Shown here: positions 7,147 through 14,824 of the stretch, piece by piece
Layout of the letters: each line of letters begins with the position of its first letter
Numbering within the stretch: the stretch's first letter is position 1
Notes under the pieces: generated by a model
Database searches by the model: none
What the model was told of the DNA's origin: nothing
What the model saw: only the letters and a program-made list of their open reading frames with translations
Position numbers and translations under genes: made by a program
Assembly: GCA_964417785.1 (NCBI GenBank)
Contig: CAYQJO010000095.1
Coordinates: forward strand, 1-15,366
Direction: 5' to 3'
From: DAOTUL01 sp034437435
GTDB taxonomy: Bacteria; Chloroflexota; Anaerolineae; Aggregatilineales; Phototrophicaceae
DNA length: 15,366 bases

Positions 7147-9035
7147 TGTTCGACAGCCGCAATATTCTGGATCGTGAGACACGCAAAGCCGAGAATGTCG
7201 GCAGTACCCTGCGGCGTTTCTCAACGTACTTCCGTCAATACTGGCTCGGTGTCGTGCTGGTCATGGTGTTTATCGTCGTCTCGGCCTGGGCTACCGTTGT
7301 CACACCGGACCTGTTGGGTCAGGCATTCGACTGCTACATCACACCCAATCCACAAAATCTCGACGCTTGCTGGTACGATGAGGCCGGACCAACGCTTTCA
7401 GCCTCCGAACGGTTTGCTGAGGTCGGTCAACTGGCGTTGATCCTGTTAGGGCTGTATCTGCTGGACTCGGCCATGACCGGTCTGTCGTTTTACACCATGC
7501 GCTGGACCGGCCAGAATGTGCTGCGCAATCTGCGTGCGGACCTGATGCGCCATATCCACCGGCTTTCGATGGGTTACTTCGCCAAACACGAGGCCGGTGA
7601 TGTGATGAGCCGGGTGACGAACGACATGGATACCGTGCAGCAGATGTTCAACTTCGCGCTGCTCAACGTCATTCGTGGTGTCGTGCTGATCGTCTTCATC
7701 ATCACCGCCATGCTGCGCCAGAACATCCCCTATGCCCTGCTGAGCTTGCTGGTTATCCCGGTGATGGTGCTGACGACGCGCTGGTTCTCGATGCAGGCCC
7801 GCAAAGCCTTCCGCAAGGCGCGTCAAGAGATTGGCAACGTCAACGCCGACTTGCAGGAGAGCATCGCCGGCGCACGCGAAGTCCAGGCGTTCAACCGTGA
7901 GGCCGAGACCATCGCCCAGTTCGAGCGCTCTAACGAAGCCAACCGCGCCGCCAACATCCGCGCCGCCGTGTTTACCAGCGCCCTCAACCCGGTTCTGGAA
8001 TCACTGGGCTATGTCTCTCTCGGCATCATCGTGGTGGTAGGTGGTCTATCCGCTCTGCGCAACGAGCCATTGTTCGGCACGGAGGTCATTTCCATCGGTC
8101 TGATCTTCGCCTTCATCCGTTATATCCAGCGGTTAAACCAGCCTATCGCCCAGATTGCCATCCTGTGGACCAATGTTCAGAGTGGTATCGCCGGTGGTGA
8201 GCGCATTTTCGGCTTGCTGGATGAACACGCCGACATTGAGGACAAACCCGGTGCGAAGGACATGCTGCCCATCCAGGGTGAAGTGGTGTATGACAATGTG
8301 TGGGCTGAATATGTCCCTGGCGAACCCGTGCTGAAAGGAATCGATCTGACCGCTCGCAAAGGTCAGACTGTTGCCATCGTCGGGCCGACCGGGGCCGGTA
8401 AGACGACACTGGTGAACCTGCTGCCGCGCTTCTATGATGTTTCAGATGGCACGATCCGGATTGATGGTCAGGATGTGCGCGAGGTACACACCGCTTCCCT
8501 ACGTGACCAGATCGGCATCGTGTTGCAGGATACCTTCTTGTTCTCGGACACGGTGATGGAGAACATCCGCTACGGTCGACTGGACGCCAGCGACGAGCAA
8601 GTAATCGAAGCGGCCAAAATGGTCGCCGCTCACGATTTCATCGAGCGTCTATCCGATGGTTACCAGACCGTCCTGGGCGAACGTGGCAGCGGCCTGAGCC
8701 AGGGCCAGCGCCAGTTGATCGCCATTGCCCGTGTGGCGCTCATGAACCCGCGTGTGTTGATCCTGGACGAGGCCACATCCAGCGTTGATACCCGCACGGA
8801 ACGGGTGATCCAGGCGGCGTTCGAGCGTCTGCTGCAAGGCCGGACCAGCTTTGTGATTGCCCATCGTCTCAGCACCATTCATAACGCCGATCAGGTGTTG
8901 ATGCTGCAAGACGGTGAGATCATTGAACGTGGTACACACAGCGAACTGCTGGCTGAAGAAGGTTCCTACCACAAGATGTATATGAGCCAGTTCAGCGACG
9001 ACACAACACCGGAGCCGGTGCCGACCGGAGATTAA
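7146..9035 (+). CDS. ABC exporter half-transporter with catalytic site (TM288-like subunit)
   Basis: Partner of the preceding half-transporter. GTG 7146 overlaps the previous TAG by one base and is preceded by GGAGG seven bases upstream, so the two subunits should be made in equal amounts. The membrane domain covers about residues 30-330. The ATPase domain has Walker A GPTGAGKTT (from 413, Lys419), Walker B LILDEAT with catalytic Glu542, and H-loop His573 in IAHRLST. Its signature is LSQGQ (517-521) rather than LSGGQ. That altered signature faces the partner's degenerate site, while the partner's normal LSGGQ completes this subunit's active site, so the two sets of changes fit one functional dimer. 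The external loop after helix 1 is extended and has Cys63 and Cys75, which could form a disulfide. The stop interlocks with the convergent glycerate kinase stop. Confidence 0.93.
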   Translation: MFDSRNILDRETRKAENVGSTLRRFSTYFRQYWLGVVLVMVFIVVSAWATVVTPDLLGQAFDCYITPNPQNLDACWYDEAGPTLSASERFAEVGQLALILLGLYLLDSAMTGLSFYTMRWTGQNVLRNLRADLMRHIHRLSMGYFAKHEAGDVMSRVTNDMDTVQQMFNFALLNVIRGVVLIVFIITAMLRQNIPYALLSLLVIPVMVLTTRWFSMQARKAFRKARQEIGNVNADLQESIAGAREVQAFNREAETIAQFERSNEANRAANIRAAVFTSALNPVLESLGYVSLGIIVVVGGLSALRNEPLFGTEVISIGLIFAFIRYIQRLNQPIAQIAILWTNVQSGIAGGERIFGLLDEHADIEDKPGAKDMLPIQGEVVYDNVWAEYVPGEPVLKGIDLTARKGQTVAIVGPTGAGKTTLVNLLPRFYDVSDGTIRIDGQDVREVHTASLRDQIGIVLQDTFLFSDTVMENIRYGRLDASDEQVIEAAKMVAAHDFIERLSDGYQTVLGERGSGLSQGQRQLIAIARVALMNPRVLILDEATSSVDTRTERVIQAAFERLLQGRTSFVIAHRLSTIHNADQVLMLQDGEIIERGTHSELLAEEGSYHKMYMSQFSDDTTPEPVPTGD

Positions 9036-10156
9036 ATTCGCAGCAAATAACCCAACCGCTGCGCCGTGCGCTCGACCAGTTCGTCCGCACGGCGTATGGC
9101 GTCTTCCAGCGTCATCGGTCCAGTGGGAATGGGCAGCACGGCGTGCAATCCGGCCTCATGCAGGGCGGTATCGCCGGTGTTGAGACCGCCCACAATCGCC
9201 ACTGTGGGGACGCCGTATTCAGCAGCGGTTCGGGCCACACCAATCGGTCCCTTACCGTGAACGGTCTGCAAGTCCATCTGACCCTCGCCCGTAACCACCA
9301 GATCGGCTGTTTTGAGATGCTGCTCAAAGCCAGTGTAATCCAGAATCAAATCAATGCCCGACTGAATATGGCCGCCGGTGAACGCCATCAGTCCGGCGGA
9401 GAGCGCACCGGCAGCGCCGCCGCTGGTCACATTCAGCACATCCACGCCCACCTGATCGCGCACCACCGTGAAGAAATGGTGCAAATTGGCCTCCAAAACC
9501 TCTACATCCTCCGGCGAAGCGCCCTTCTGTGGTCCGAAGATCGCCGCCGCGCCCTTATCGCCCAATGTGGGATTATCGACATCGGAGGCGATAATCACGT
9601 CGATTTCCCGCCAGCGGGGATCGAGTCCGCCGGTGTCAATGTGGGCAATTTGATCCAGACTTCCGCCGCCGTAAGGAATGTCCGCGCCGTTGGTGTCCAG
9701 CAAACGCACACCAAGCGCCTGGACACAGCCCGCGCCACCGTCCACCGTTGCGCTGCCGCCCATGCCGACGATCACCCGCTCAACACCATGATCCAGCGCC
9801 GCCTGCATCAGTTGGCCCGTGCCGTAGGTCGTCGCCTTGAGTGGATTCTGCTCCTCCTGGTTGAGCAGTTCCAGGCCAGAAGCCAGCGCCATCTCGATGA
9901 CGGCGGTCTTGCCATCTTCGACCAGTCCGAACGCGGCCTCCACTGGTCTACCGAGTGGGTCCTGGACCGTCTGTGTGATGCGCTGGCCGCCCTGCGCCAG
10001 AAAAGCATCCAACGTGCCGTTGCCACCGTCAGCGATGGGCAGCAGCACCAGTTCGACATCCAGACCAGACCGGTGCAGGCCATGTGCGATGGCTTCAGCG
10101 GTAGCGGTGGCGCTCAAGCTGTGTTTGAATGCGCCGGGTGCAATTAGTATCTTCAT
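9032..10156 (-). CDS. Glycerate kinase (GarK/GlxK family)
   Basis: Phosphorylates D-glycerate with ATP; this family usually yields 2-phosphoglycerate, which enters lower glycolysis. The 374 residues are normal for the family (PF02595). Landmarks are IAPGAFKHSLSA (5-16), PIADGGNGTLDAF (40-52, where many members have Glu instead of Asn46), GMGGSATVDGGAGCVQALG (131-149), SDVDNPTLG followed by AAIFGPQKGASPEDV (191-218), and VTGEGQMDLQTVHGKGPIGVA (from 288). It is soluble and cytosolic. No good Shine-Dalgarno site precedes the ATG. It is divergent from tal-pgi across a 129-bp gap and its stop overlaps the ABC gene stop by four bases. No glyoxylate or glucarate pathway gene is present here, so the source of glycerate is unclear. 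Confidence 0.95.
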   Translation of the reverse strand: MKILIAPGAFKHSLSATATAEAIAHGLHRSGLDVELVLLPIADGGNGTLDAFLAQGGQRITQTVQDPLGRPVEAAFGLVEDGKTAVIEMALASGLELLNQEEQNPLKATTYGTGQLMQAALDHGVERVIVGMGGSATVDGGAGCVQALGVRLLDTNGADIPYGGGSLDQIAHIDTGGLDPRWREIDVIIASDVDNPTLGDKGAAAIFGPQKGASPEDVEVLEANLHHFFTVVRDQVGVDVLNVTSGGAAGALSAGLMAFTGGHIQSGIDLILDYTGFEQHLKTADLVVTGEGQMDLQTVHGKGPIGVARTAAEYGVPTVAIVGGLNTGDTALHEAGLHAVLPIPTGPMTLEDAIRRADELVERTAQRLGYLLRI

Positions 10157-10206
10157 CAGGCTGCTATCCGTAATTTTCGTATATGGTAAATTTTAACAAG
10201 TAGCTT

Positions 10207-10236
10207 CATCAAAGCCTAGCGCTCTTGATGTATAAT
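10207..10236 (+). promoter_or_regulatory. Probable tal-pgi promoter with an abutting inverted repeat
   Basis: A perfect TATAAT box lies at 10231-10236. No good -35 box is visible: the bases at 10208-10213 read ATCAAA. Directly upstream is an inverted repeat, CATCAA (10207-10212) and TTGATG (10225-10230) with a 12-base spacer. Allowing one bulge, AGC/GCT extends the arms inward. The left arm occupies the -35 position and the right arm touches the -10 box, as expected of a regulator site, possibly of an activator given the poor -35 box. The regulator is unknown. Confidence 0.55.
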
Positions 10237-10285
10237 GAATTGTGCATCCTGGAACAAAAATAAATTTAGCTGAGGAGTTTCCCCC

Positions 10286-13159
10286 ATGTCAAATCCCCCG
10301 GTTGAAGTCCAGAATTACGGTCAAAGTATCTGGATTGACAATATCCGGCGCAAACTGTTGGATGATGGCACGTTCCAAAAGCTGATTGATGAGATGGGCG
10401 TGGTCGGTGTGACCTCTAACCCGGCAATCTTCCAGAAGGCCATCGGTGAGTCTGACGACTACGACGAGACCATCGCCAACTTCCTTGATCTTTCGCCAGA
10501 GGAAATTTACGAACGGCTGGCGGTGGAAGACATCCAGCAGGCGACCGACCTGTTCATGCCCATCTACGAGGAGACCAATGGACGTGATGGCTATGTCAGT
10601 CTGGAAGTCTCGCCCGTGCTGGCCCATAACACGAAGGGAACTATCGCTGAAGCCCGGCGTCTGTTCGAGGCGGTGGGACGGCCCAACGTGATGATAAAGA
10701 TTCCGGCCACGCCCGAAGGCATTCCCGCAATCGAAGAGACCATCGCCGCCGGGATCAATGTCAACGTCACCTTGATCTTCGCCATCGAGAATTACATACA
10801 GGTGGCGGAAGCGTTCATCCGGGGGTTAGAGCGCCGTCTGGATCAAGGGCAGGATGTGAGCCGGATCGCGTCGGTCGCCAGCTTCTTCCTGAGCCGCATC
10901 GACACCCTGATCGACAAGTCCCTGGAAAACAACATCCATGCGTCCAAAATCCAGGGCGATACTACCCGTGTTCAGGCCAACAACCGGCTACTGGGACAGA
11001 TCGCCGTCGCCAGCGCCAAACTGGCCTACAAGCGCTTCCAGGAGATGTTCTATGGTGAGCGCTTCGCCCGCTTGCGTGAGGCCGGAGCCTGGGTCCAGCG
11101 TCCCTTGTGGGCGTCCACCAGTACCAAGAATCCCACTTATCCCGATACCCTGTATGTGGACCGGTTGATCGGTAAGGATACGGTCAACACGCTCCCGCCG
11201 AACACCCTGGAAGCGTTCGCCGATCATGGGACCGCCAGCGGTGAGACCATCCTGGAAGACATCGACGAGGCGGAGTCGCTGCTGAACATGTTGACCGAAG
11301 TCGGCATCGAATTGGACCAGATCACAAACCGGCTTCAGAGCGACGGCGTAGAAGCTTTCGCCACTGCTTTCGATGAATTGATACGTCAGGTCGCCAGTAA
11401 GTGCGATTTTCTTCAAAGTGGTGTGACCGGGCGCAAGAAAATGGCGCTGGGTATTTACGGCGAAGGCGTCCGGCGCACAATGAACACCCTGAGCAAGGAA
11501 TACTTCAACTCCCGTCTGTGGAACCGCGACGGCAGCCTGTGGAAGGATCACGCTCCGACTATCGCCCGCATCTCCAACCGGCTCGGTTGGCTGGATGTGC
11601 TGGATACTGTGGATATCGACCGGCTGAAAGCACTTCAGGCCAGTATCCAGGGCAGTGCCTACCAGCATATCGTGCTGTTAGGTATGGGTGGCAGCAGCCT
11701 GTGTCCCGAAGTGCTGGCTCAGACTTTCGGCCCGATTGAGGGCTTCCCGACGCTGCTGGTGCTGGACAGCACCCACCCGGCGCAAATCCGGCGGGTAGAG
11801 AGCCAGATCGACATCACGAAGACCTTGTTCATCGTCGCCAGTAAATCCGGTACGACCATCGAAACACTGTCATTCTACAGGTATTTCTACCAGAAGACCG
11901 GCGGTAACGGGACGCAGTTTGTCGCCATCACCGATCCCGATACACCGCTGGTCGAACTGGCGCAGACCAACGGCTTCCGCGATACCTTCCTCAACCCGGT
12001 GGACATCGGCGGACGCTACAGCGCCCTCAGCTACTTCGGTATGGTCCCGGCGGCGCTGATGGGCATCGACCTGGACCGTTTTTGGGGTGAGGCCCGTAAG
12101 ATGATCGAAGCCTGTGGCGTGGATGTACCCGACGCCAGCAATCCCGGCCTGTCGCTCGGGACCATTATTGCCGCGCTGGGCGCGGAAGGCCGCGACAAGA
12201 TCATGGTTTTCGCCAGCCCGTCGATCAACAGCTTTGGCAACTGGGTCGAGCAGTTGATGGCCGAGAGCCTGGGCAAGGAGAACCGGGGATTCTTGCCGGT
12301 CGTCGGTACGACGGCTGGCCGCCCACACGACCATGCCACCGACCGGCTGTTCATCTACCTCAAACATGAGGGCGATACCGCCAACGCCATTATTGACCCG
12401 GAAATTCGCGCTCTGCGTGAGGCCGGTCATCCGCGTGTGACCCTGCTCCTGGAAGACCGCTACGCCCTGGCGGGTGAGTTCTTCCGTTGGGAATATGCCA
12501 CCGCTGTTGCCGGTCGGATGCTGCAAACCAACCCGTTTGACGAACCGAACGTCACCGAGAGTAAGAAAAACACCGCCCGCCTGCTCGATTACTACCGCGA
12601 ACACCGCAAACTGCCAGAGACGACGCCGTTCCTGAAGGGTGACAACACCAGCATCTATATCAGTGAGGCCACGCTGGAACCGCTGAAGGAACTGGGAACT
12701 GCGCATCGCTACAACATTCACAGCCGCACGGAATTGATGGCAGCGCAGTTCGCCGCGACGCATGCGGGTGATTACTTCGCTTTCCTGGCGTATCTGCCGT
12801 ACACGCCGGAAATCGGCGAGGCGATGGAGACGGTACGCCGCCGTTTGCGCCATGTGACCCACCGGGCGGTGACGCTCGGTTTTGGTCCGCGCTATCTACA
12901 CAGCACCGGCCAGTTTCACAAGGGTGGTCCCAATACTGGCGTCTTCCTCATGCTGACCACCGACATCAACGAGGACCTGGCAATCCCCGGTGAGGATTAC
13001 ACCTTCGGTGTGCTGAATGCCGCTCAGGCTGCCGGTGATATGGAAGCGCTGGAAGCCCATGGTCGGCGCGTGATCCGGCTGCACATCTCCGGCGATGTAG
13101 CTGTTGGCATCCGCAAATTGATCGATGCGGTCGATTTCGTTGAAGCTCGGCGTCGTTAG
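10286..13159 (+). CDS. tal-pgi: Bifunctional transaldolase / glucose-6-phosphate isomerase
   Basis: A natural fusion of two central-carbon enzymes: transaldolase of the pentose phosphate pathway and phosphoglucose isomerase. GAGGAG lies eight bases before ATG 10286. The transaldolase half (about 1-370) has WIDNI (Asp18), GVTSNPAIFQ (41-50) and MIKIPATPEG with Schiff-base Lys138. The isomerase half (about 410-957) has the phosphosugar loop GMGGSSL (from 466), SKSGTTIET (from 519), NWVEQLMAESLGKENRG and RYLHSTGQFHKGGP (from 869). All main motifs are intact, so both activities are likely. At 957 residues it matches the known fused form rather than separate enzymes. The fusion would place fructose-6-phosphate formation and its isomerization on one chain. 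The gene is divergent from glycerate kinase, and its TAG interlocks with the convergent racemase stop. Confidence 0.96.
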   Translation: MSNPPVEVQNYGQSIWIDNIRRKLLDDGTFQKLIDEMGVVGVTSNPAIFQKAIGESDDYDETIANFLDLSPEEIYERLAVEDIQQATDLFMPIYEETNGRDGYVSLEVSPVLAHNTKGTIAEARRLFEAVGRPNVMIKIPATPEGIPAIEETIAAGINVNVTLIFAIENYIQVAEAFIRGLERRLDQGQDVSRIASVASFFLSRIDTLIDKSLENNIHASKIQGDTTRVQANNRLLGQIAVASAKLAYKRFQEMFYGERFARLREAGAWVQRPLWASTSTKNPTYPDTLYVDRLIGKDTVNTLPPNTLEAFADHGTASGETILEDIDEAESLLNMLTEVGIELDQITNRLQSDGVEAFATAFDELIRQVASKCDFLQSGVTGRKKMALGIYGEGVRRTMNTLSKEYFNSRLWNRDGSLWKDHAPTIARISNRLGWLDVLDTVDIDRLKALQASIQGSAYQHIVLLGMGGSSLCPEVLAQTFGPIEGFPTLLVLDSTHPAQIRRVESQIDITKTLFIVASKSGTTIETLSFYRYFYQKTGGNGTQFVAITDPDTPLVELAQTNGFRDTFLNPVDIGGRYSALSYFGMVPAALMGIDLDRFWGEARKMIEACGVDVPDASNPGLSLGTIIAALGAEGRDKIMVFASPSINSFGNWVEQLMAESLGKENRGFLPVVGTTAGRPHDHATDRLFIYLKHEGDTANAIIDPEIRALREAGHPRVTLLLEDRYALAGEFFRWEYATAVAGRMLQTNPFDEPNVTESKKNTARLLDYYREHRKLPETTPFLKGDNTSIYISEATLEPLKELGTAHRYNIHSRTELMAAQFAATHAGDYFAFLAYLPYTPEIGEAMETVRRRLRHVTHRAVTLGFGPRYLHSTGQFHKGGPNTGVFLMLTTDINEDLAIPGEDYTFGVLNAAQAAGDMEALEAHGRRVIRLHISGDVAVGIRKLIDAVDFVEARRR

Positions 13160-13848
13160 CCGAGTGCAAAATCCACTGCGGCGACAGCGTGGATGTAGGT
13201 GGTATCAAATACCGGGATCGGGCTGTCCTCCGGTTTGACCAGCAGCCCAATCTCGGTACAGCCAAGAATGACCCCCTGCGCACCACGCTGCGCCAGTGAC
13301 TCGATGATGCGGATATACGCATTGCGCGAGTCCATCAAGAAGCGGCCATGTACCAGTTCCTCATAGATCACGCGGCTGACTTCGGCTCGCTGCGGTGCAT
13401 CCGGCAGCAGGATTTCCAGGTCGAATTTGTCCATCAGACGTCCCCGGTAAAACATCTCTTCCATCGTGAAGACGGTCCCCAACAGACCAACGGTATGCAT
13501 GCCCTGCGCCCGGATGGCGTTGGCGGTTGCGTCTGCGATGTGGATCAGCGGCAGTTCGGTGGCTTCCTGGATGGCACCAGCGACTTTGTGCATGGTGTTG
13601 GTACACAGCACAACGCAGTCCGCACCCCCTGCTTCAAGACGGCGGGCGGCATCCATGAGAATTTCGGCGGAATCGTCCCAACGTCCCGCCATTTGCAACG
13701 TCTCGATCTCGTCAAAGTCAACAGAATACATCAGGCAGTCGGCAGAGTGGAACCCGCCGAGGCGGTCGCGGACTGTTTCGTTGATGATGCGATAGTATTC
13801 GGCGGATGACTCCCAACTCATGCCACCGATGAGACCAATTGTTTTCAT
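13156..13848 (-). CDS. ygeA: Aspartate/glutamate racemase family, YgeA-like amino-acid racemase
   Basis: A cofactor-independent two-cysteine racemase making D-amino acids. The protein closely follows the E. coli YgeA pattern as I remember it: MKTIGLIGGMSWES at the start, SVDFDEIE (42-49), VLCTNTMHK with Cys82, LIHIADAT (101-108), FYRGRLMDKF (133-142), ILGCTEIGLLV with Cys197, and VFDTTYIHA near the end. YgeA is reported to be a broad-specificity racemase, so aspartate need not be the substrate. ATG 13848 has AAGGAAG just upstream, which is preferred over an in-frame TTG at 13860. The length of 230 residues is normal. It begins 15 bases after the SDR gene stop on the same strand, so the two are probably co-transcribed. 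Confidence 0.92.
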   Translation of the reverse strand: MKTIGLIGGMSWESSAEYYRIINETVRDRLGGFHSADCLMYSVDFDEIETLQMAGRWDDSAEILMDAARRLEAGGADCVVLCTNTMHKVAGAIQEATELPLIHIADATANAIRAQGMHTVGLLGTVFTMEEMFYRGRLMDKFDLEILLPDAPQRAEVSRVIYEELVHGRFLMDSRNAYIRIIESLAQRGAQGVILGCTEIGLLVKPEDSPIPVFDTTYIHAVAAVDFALG

Positions 13849-13863
13849 ACTTCCTTCCAACCC

Positions 13864-14718
13864 CTAAATGACGTTATCGCGCACATGATCGCGCCACGAA
13901 TACTGCGGATTATACCCCAGCATCTGGCGGGCCTTGTCGATACTCAGCAGGGTTTCAAAATCGCTCACTTCACGTTTGAACGGCACATCGGGGAACACCT
14001 CTTGCATCAATTCCTTGTTCGGACGAGTCATGCAGGTATCCGCCGCCGCCAGGATAAACACCTCGGCACCGTTGATGTTGGCTTCCACACCGAGACGGCA
14101 GGCTTGCGCTACATCGCGGGCATCGATATAACCCCACAGATTCCATTTGCGGATATAGGGGTCGTCCCAGTAGCTCGGAAACTCCTGGTACTGTTGCGGC
14201 TCCTTGATGTTCGAGATGCGGAATCCGACAAACGGCACACCGGTCCAGCGATTGAACTGCCGCGCCATTTCCTCGCTCAGCACTTTGGATAGGGCGTAAC
14301 TGGATTCCGGGTAGAGATTGACCTCCTCGTCGATGGGCGCGTATTCCGGTTTGACCTTATCAAAGGGCAGGCCCAGTGTCGTCTCACTCGACGCCCACAC
14401 GACACGCTTCAATCCGAGCGTGGTGGCCGCCTGGAAGACGTTGTAGGTGCTGCGCATATTGATGGTGAAGGTCTGTTCCGGTGTGCGGCGACCGGGTGCC
14501 GGAATCGCCGCCATATGAATGACCGCATCCGCACCCACCAGCATCTCGACCGTCTCGCCGTACTCGGTCAAATCGGCCTGGATAAAGCGGGCCGGTGACT
14601 GCGATTCCGGCGGCGGAACCACATCCACATTGACTACCTCGTAATCGTGAGCCAACAAGTCGGCGACAATCGCCCGTCCAGCCTTGCCACTACCACCTGT
14701 TACAACAATCTTCGTCAT
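13864..14718 (-). CDS. Extended SDR family NAD(P)-dependent epimerase/dehydratase or dehydrogenase
   Basis: A Rossmann-fold enzyme acting on an unknown sugar or sugar-acid-like substrate. The cofactor loop TGGSGKAGRA (7-16) has the GxxGxxG spacing. Asp32 in NVDV at the end of strand 2 suggests NAD(H) rather than NADP(H). The catalytic set is Ser110/Ser111 in WASSET, Tyr141 and Lys145 in YALSK. Further family marks are ADL at 48-50, HMAAIP (68-73) and FRISN (166-170). ATG 14718 is chosen because GGAGG lies eight bases upstream; the in-frame ATG at 14733 would place that site inside the gene. The length of 284 residues is usual. It resembles uronate-dehydrogenase-like and UDP-sugar-epimerase-like members, but the substrate cannot be fixed. 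It heads a two-gene unit with the racemase and is divergent from the peptidase gene. Confidence 0.9.
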   Translation of the reverse strand: MTKIVVTGGSGKAGRAIVADLLAHDYEVVNVDVVPPPESQSPARFIQADLTEYGETVEMLVGADAVIHMAAIPAPGRRTPEQTFTINMRSTYNVFQAATTLGLKRVVWASSETTLGLPFDKVKPEYAPIDEEVNLYPESSYALSKVLSEEMARQFNRWTGVPFVGFRISNIKEPQQYQEFPSYWDDPYIRKWNLWGYIDARDVAQACRLGVEANINGAEVFILAAADTCMTRPNKELMQEVFPDVPFKREVSDFETLLSIDKARQMLGYNPQYSWRDHVRDNVI

Positions 14719-14782
14719 GGTTTGTTCCTCCATTGATTGAAAACTATGGTTCCGATTGTAACGTATCTAAAAAGCCTGGCGG

Positions 14783-14816
14783 TATAATGGTGCGCATGGT
14801 CATAACACGACAAGGA
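14783..14816 (+). promoter_or_regulatory. Likely -10 box and ribosome site of the prolyl oligopeptidase gene
   Basis: A TATAAT box at 14783-14788 lies in the 106-bp space between the divergent SDR and peptidase genes. No good -35 box is found at a 16-18 base distance; TTGTAA at 14756-14761 is too far (21 bases). AAGGA at 14812-14816 is eight bases before ATG 14825 and sets that start. Confidence 0.5.
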
Positions 14817-14824
14817 TATATCGA

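Noticed and set aside
9143..10147. 334-codon plus-strand ORF antisense to the glycerate kinase
   Set aside because: The opposite strand encodes a complete glycerate kinase with all family motifs. The plus-strand translation has no recognisable domain and is an open-frame by-product of G/C-rich codons.
11870..12862. 330-codon minus-strand ORF inside tal-pgi
   Set aside because: It lies wholly antisense to conserved isomerase motifs and its translation has no family features.
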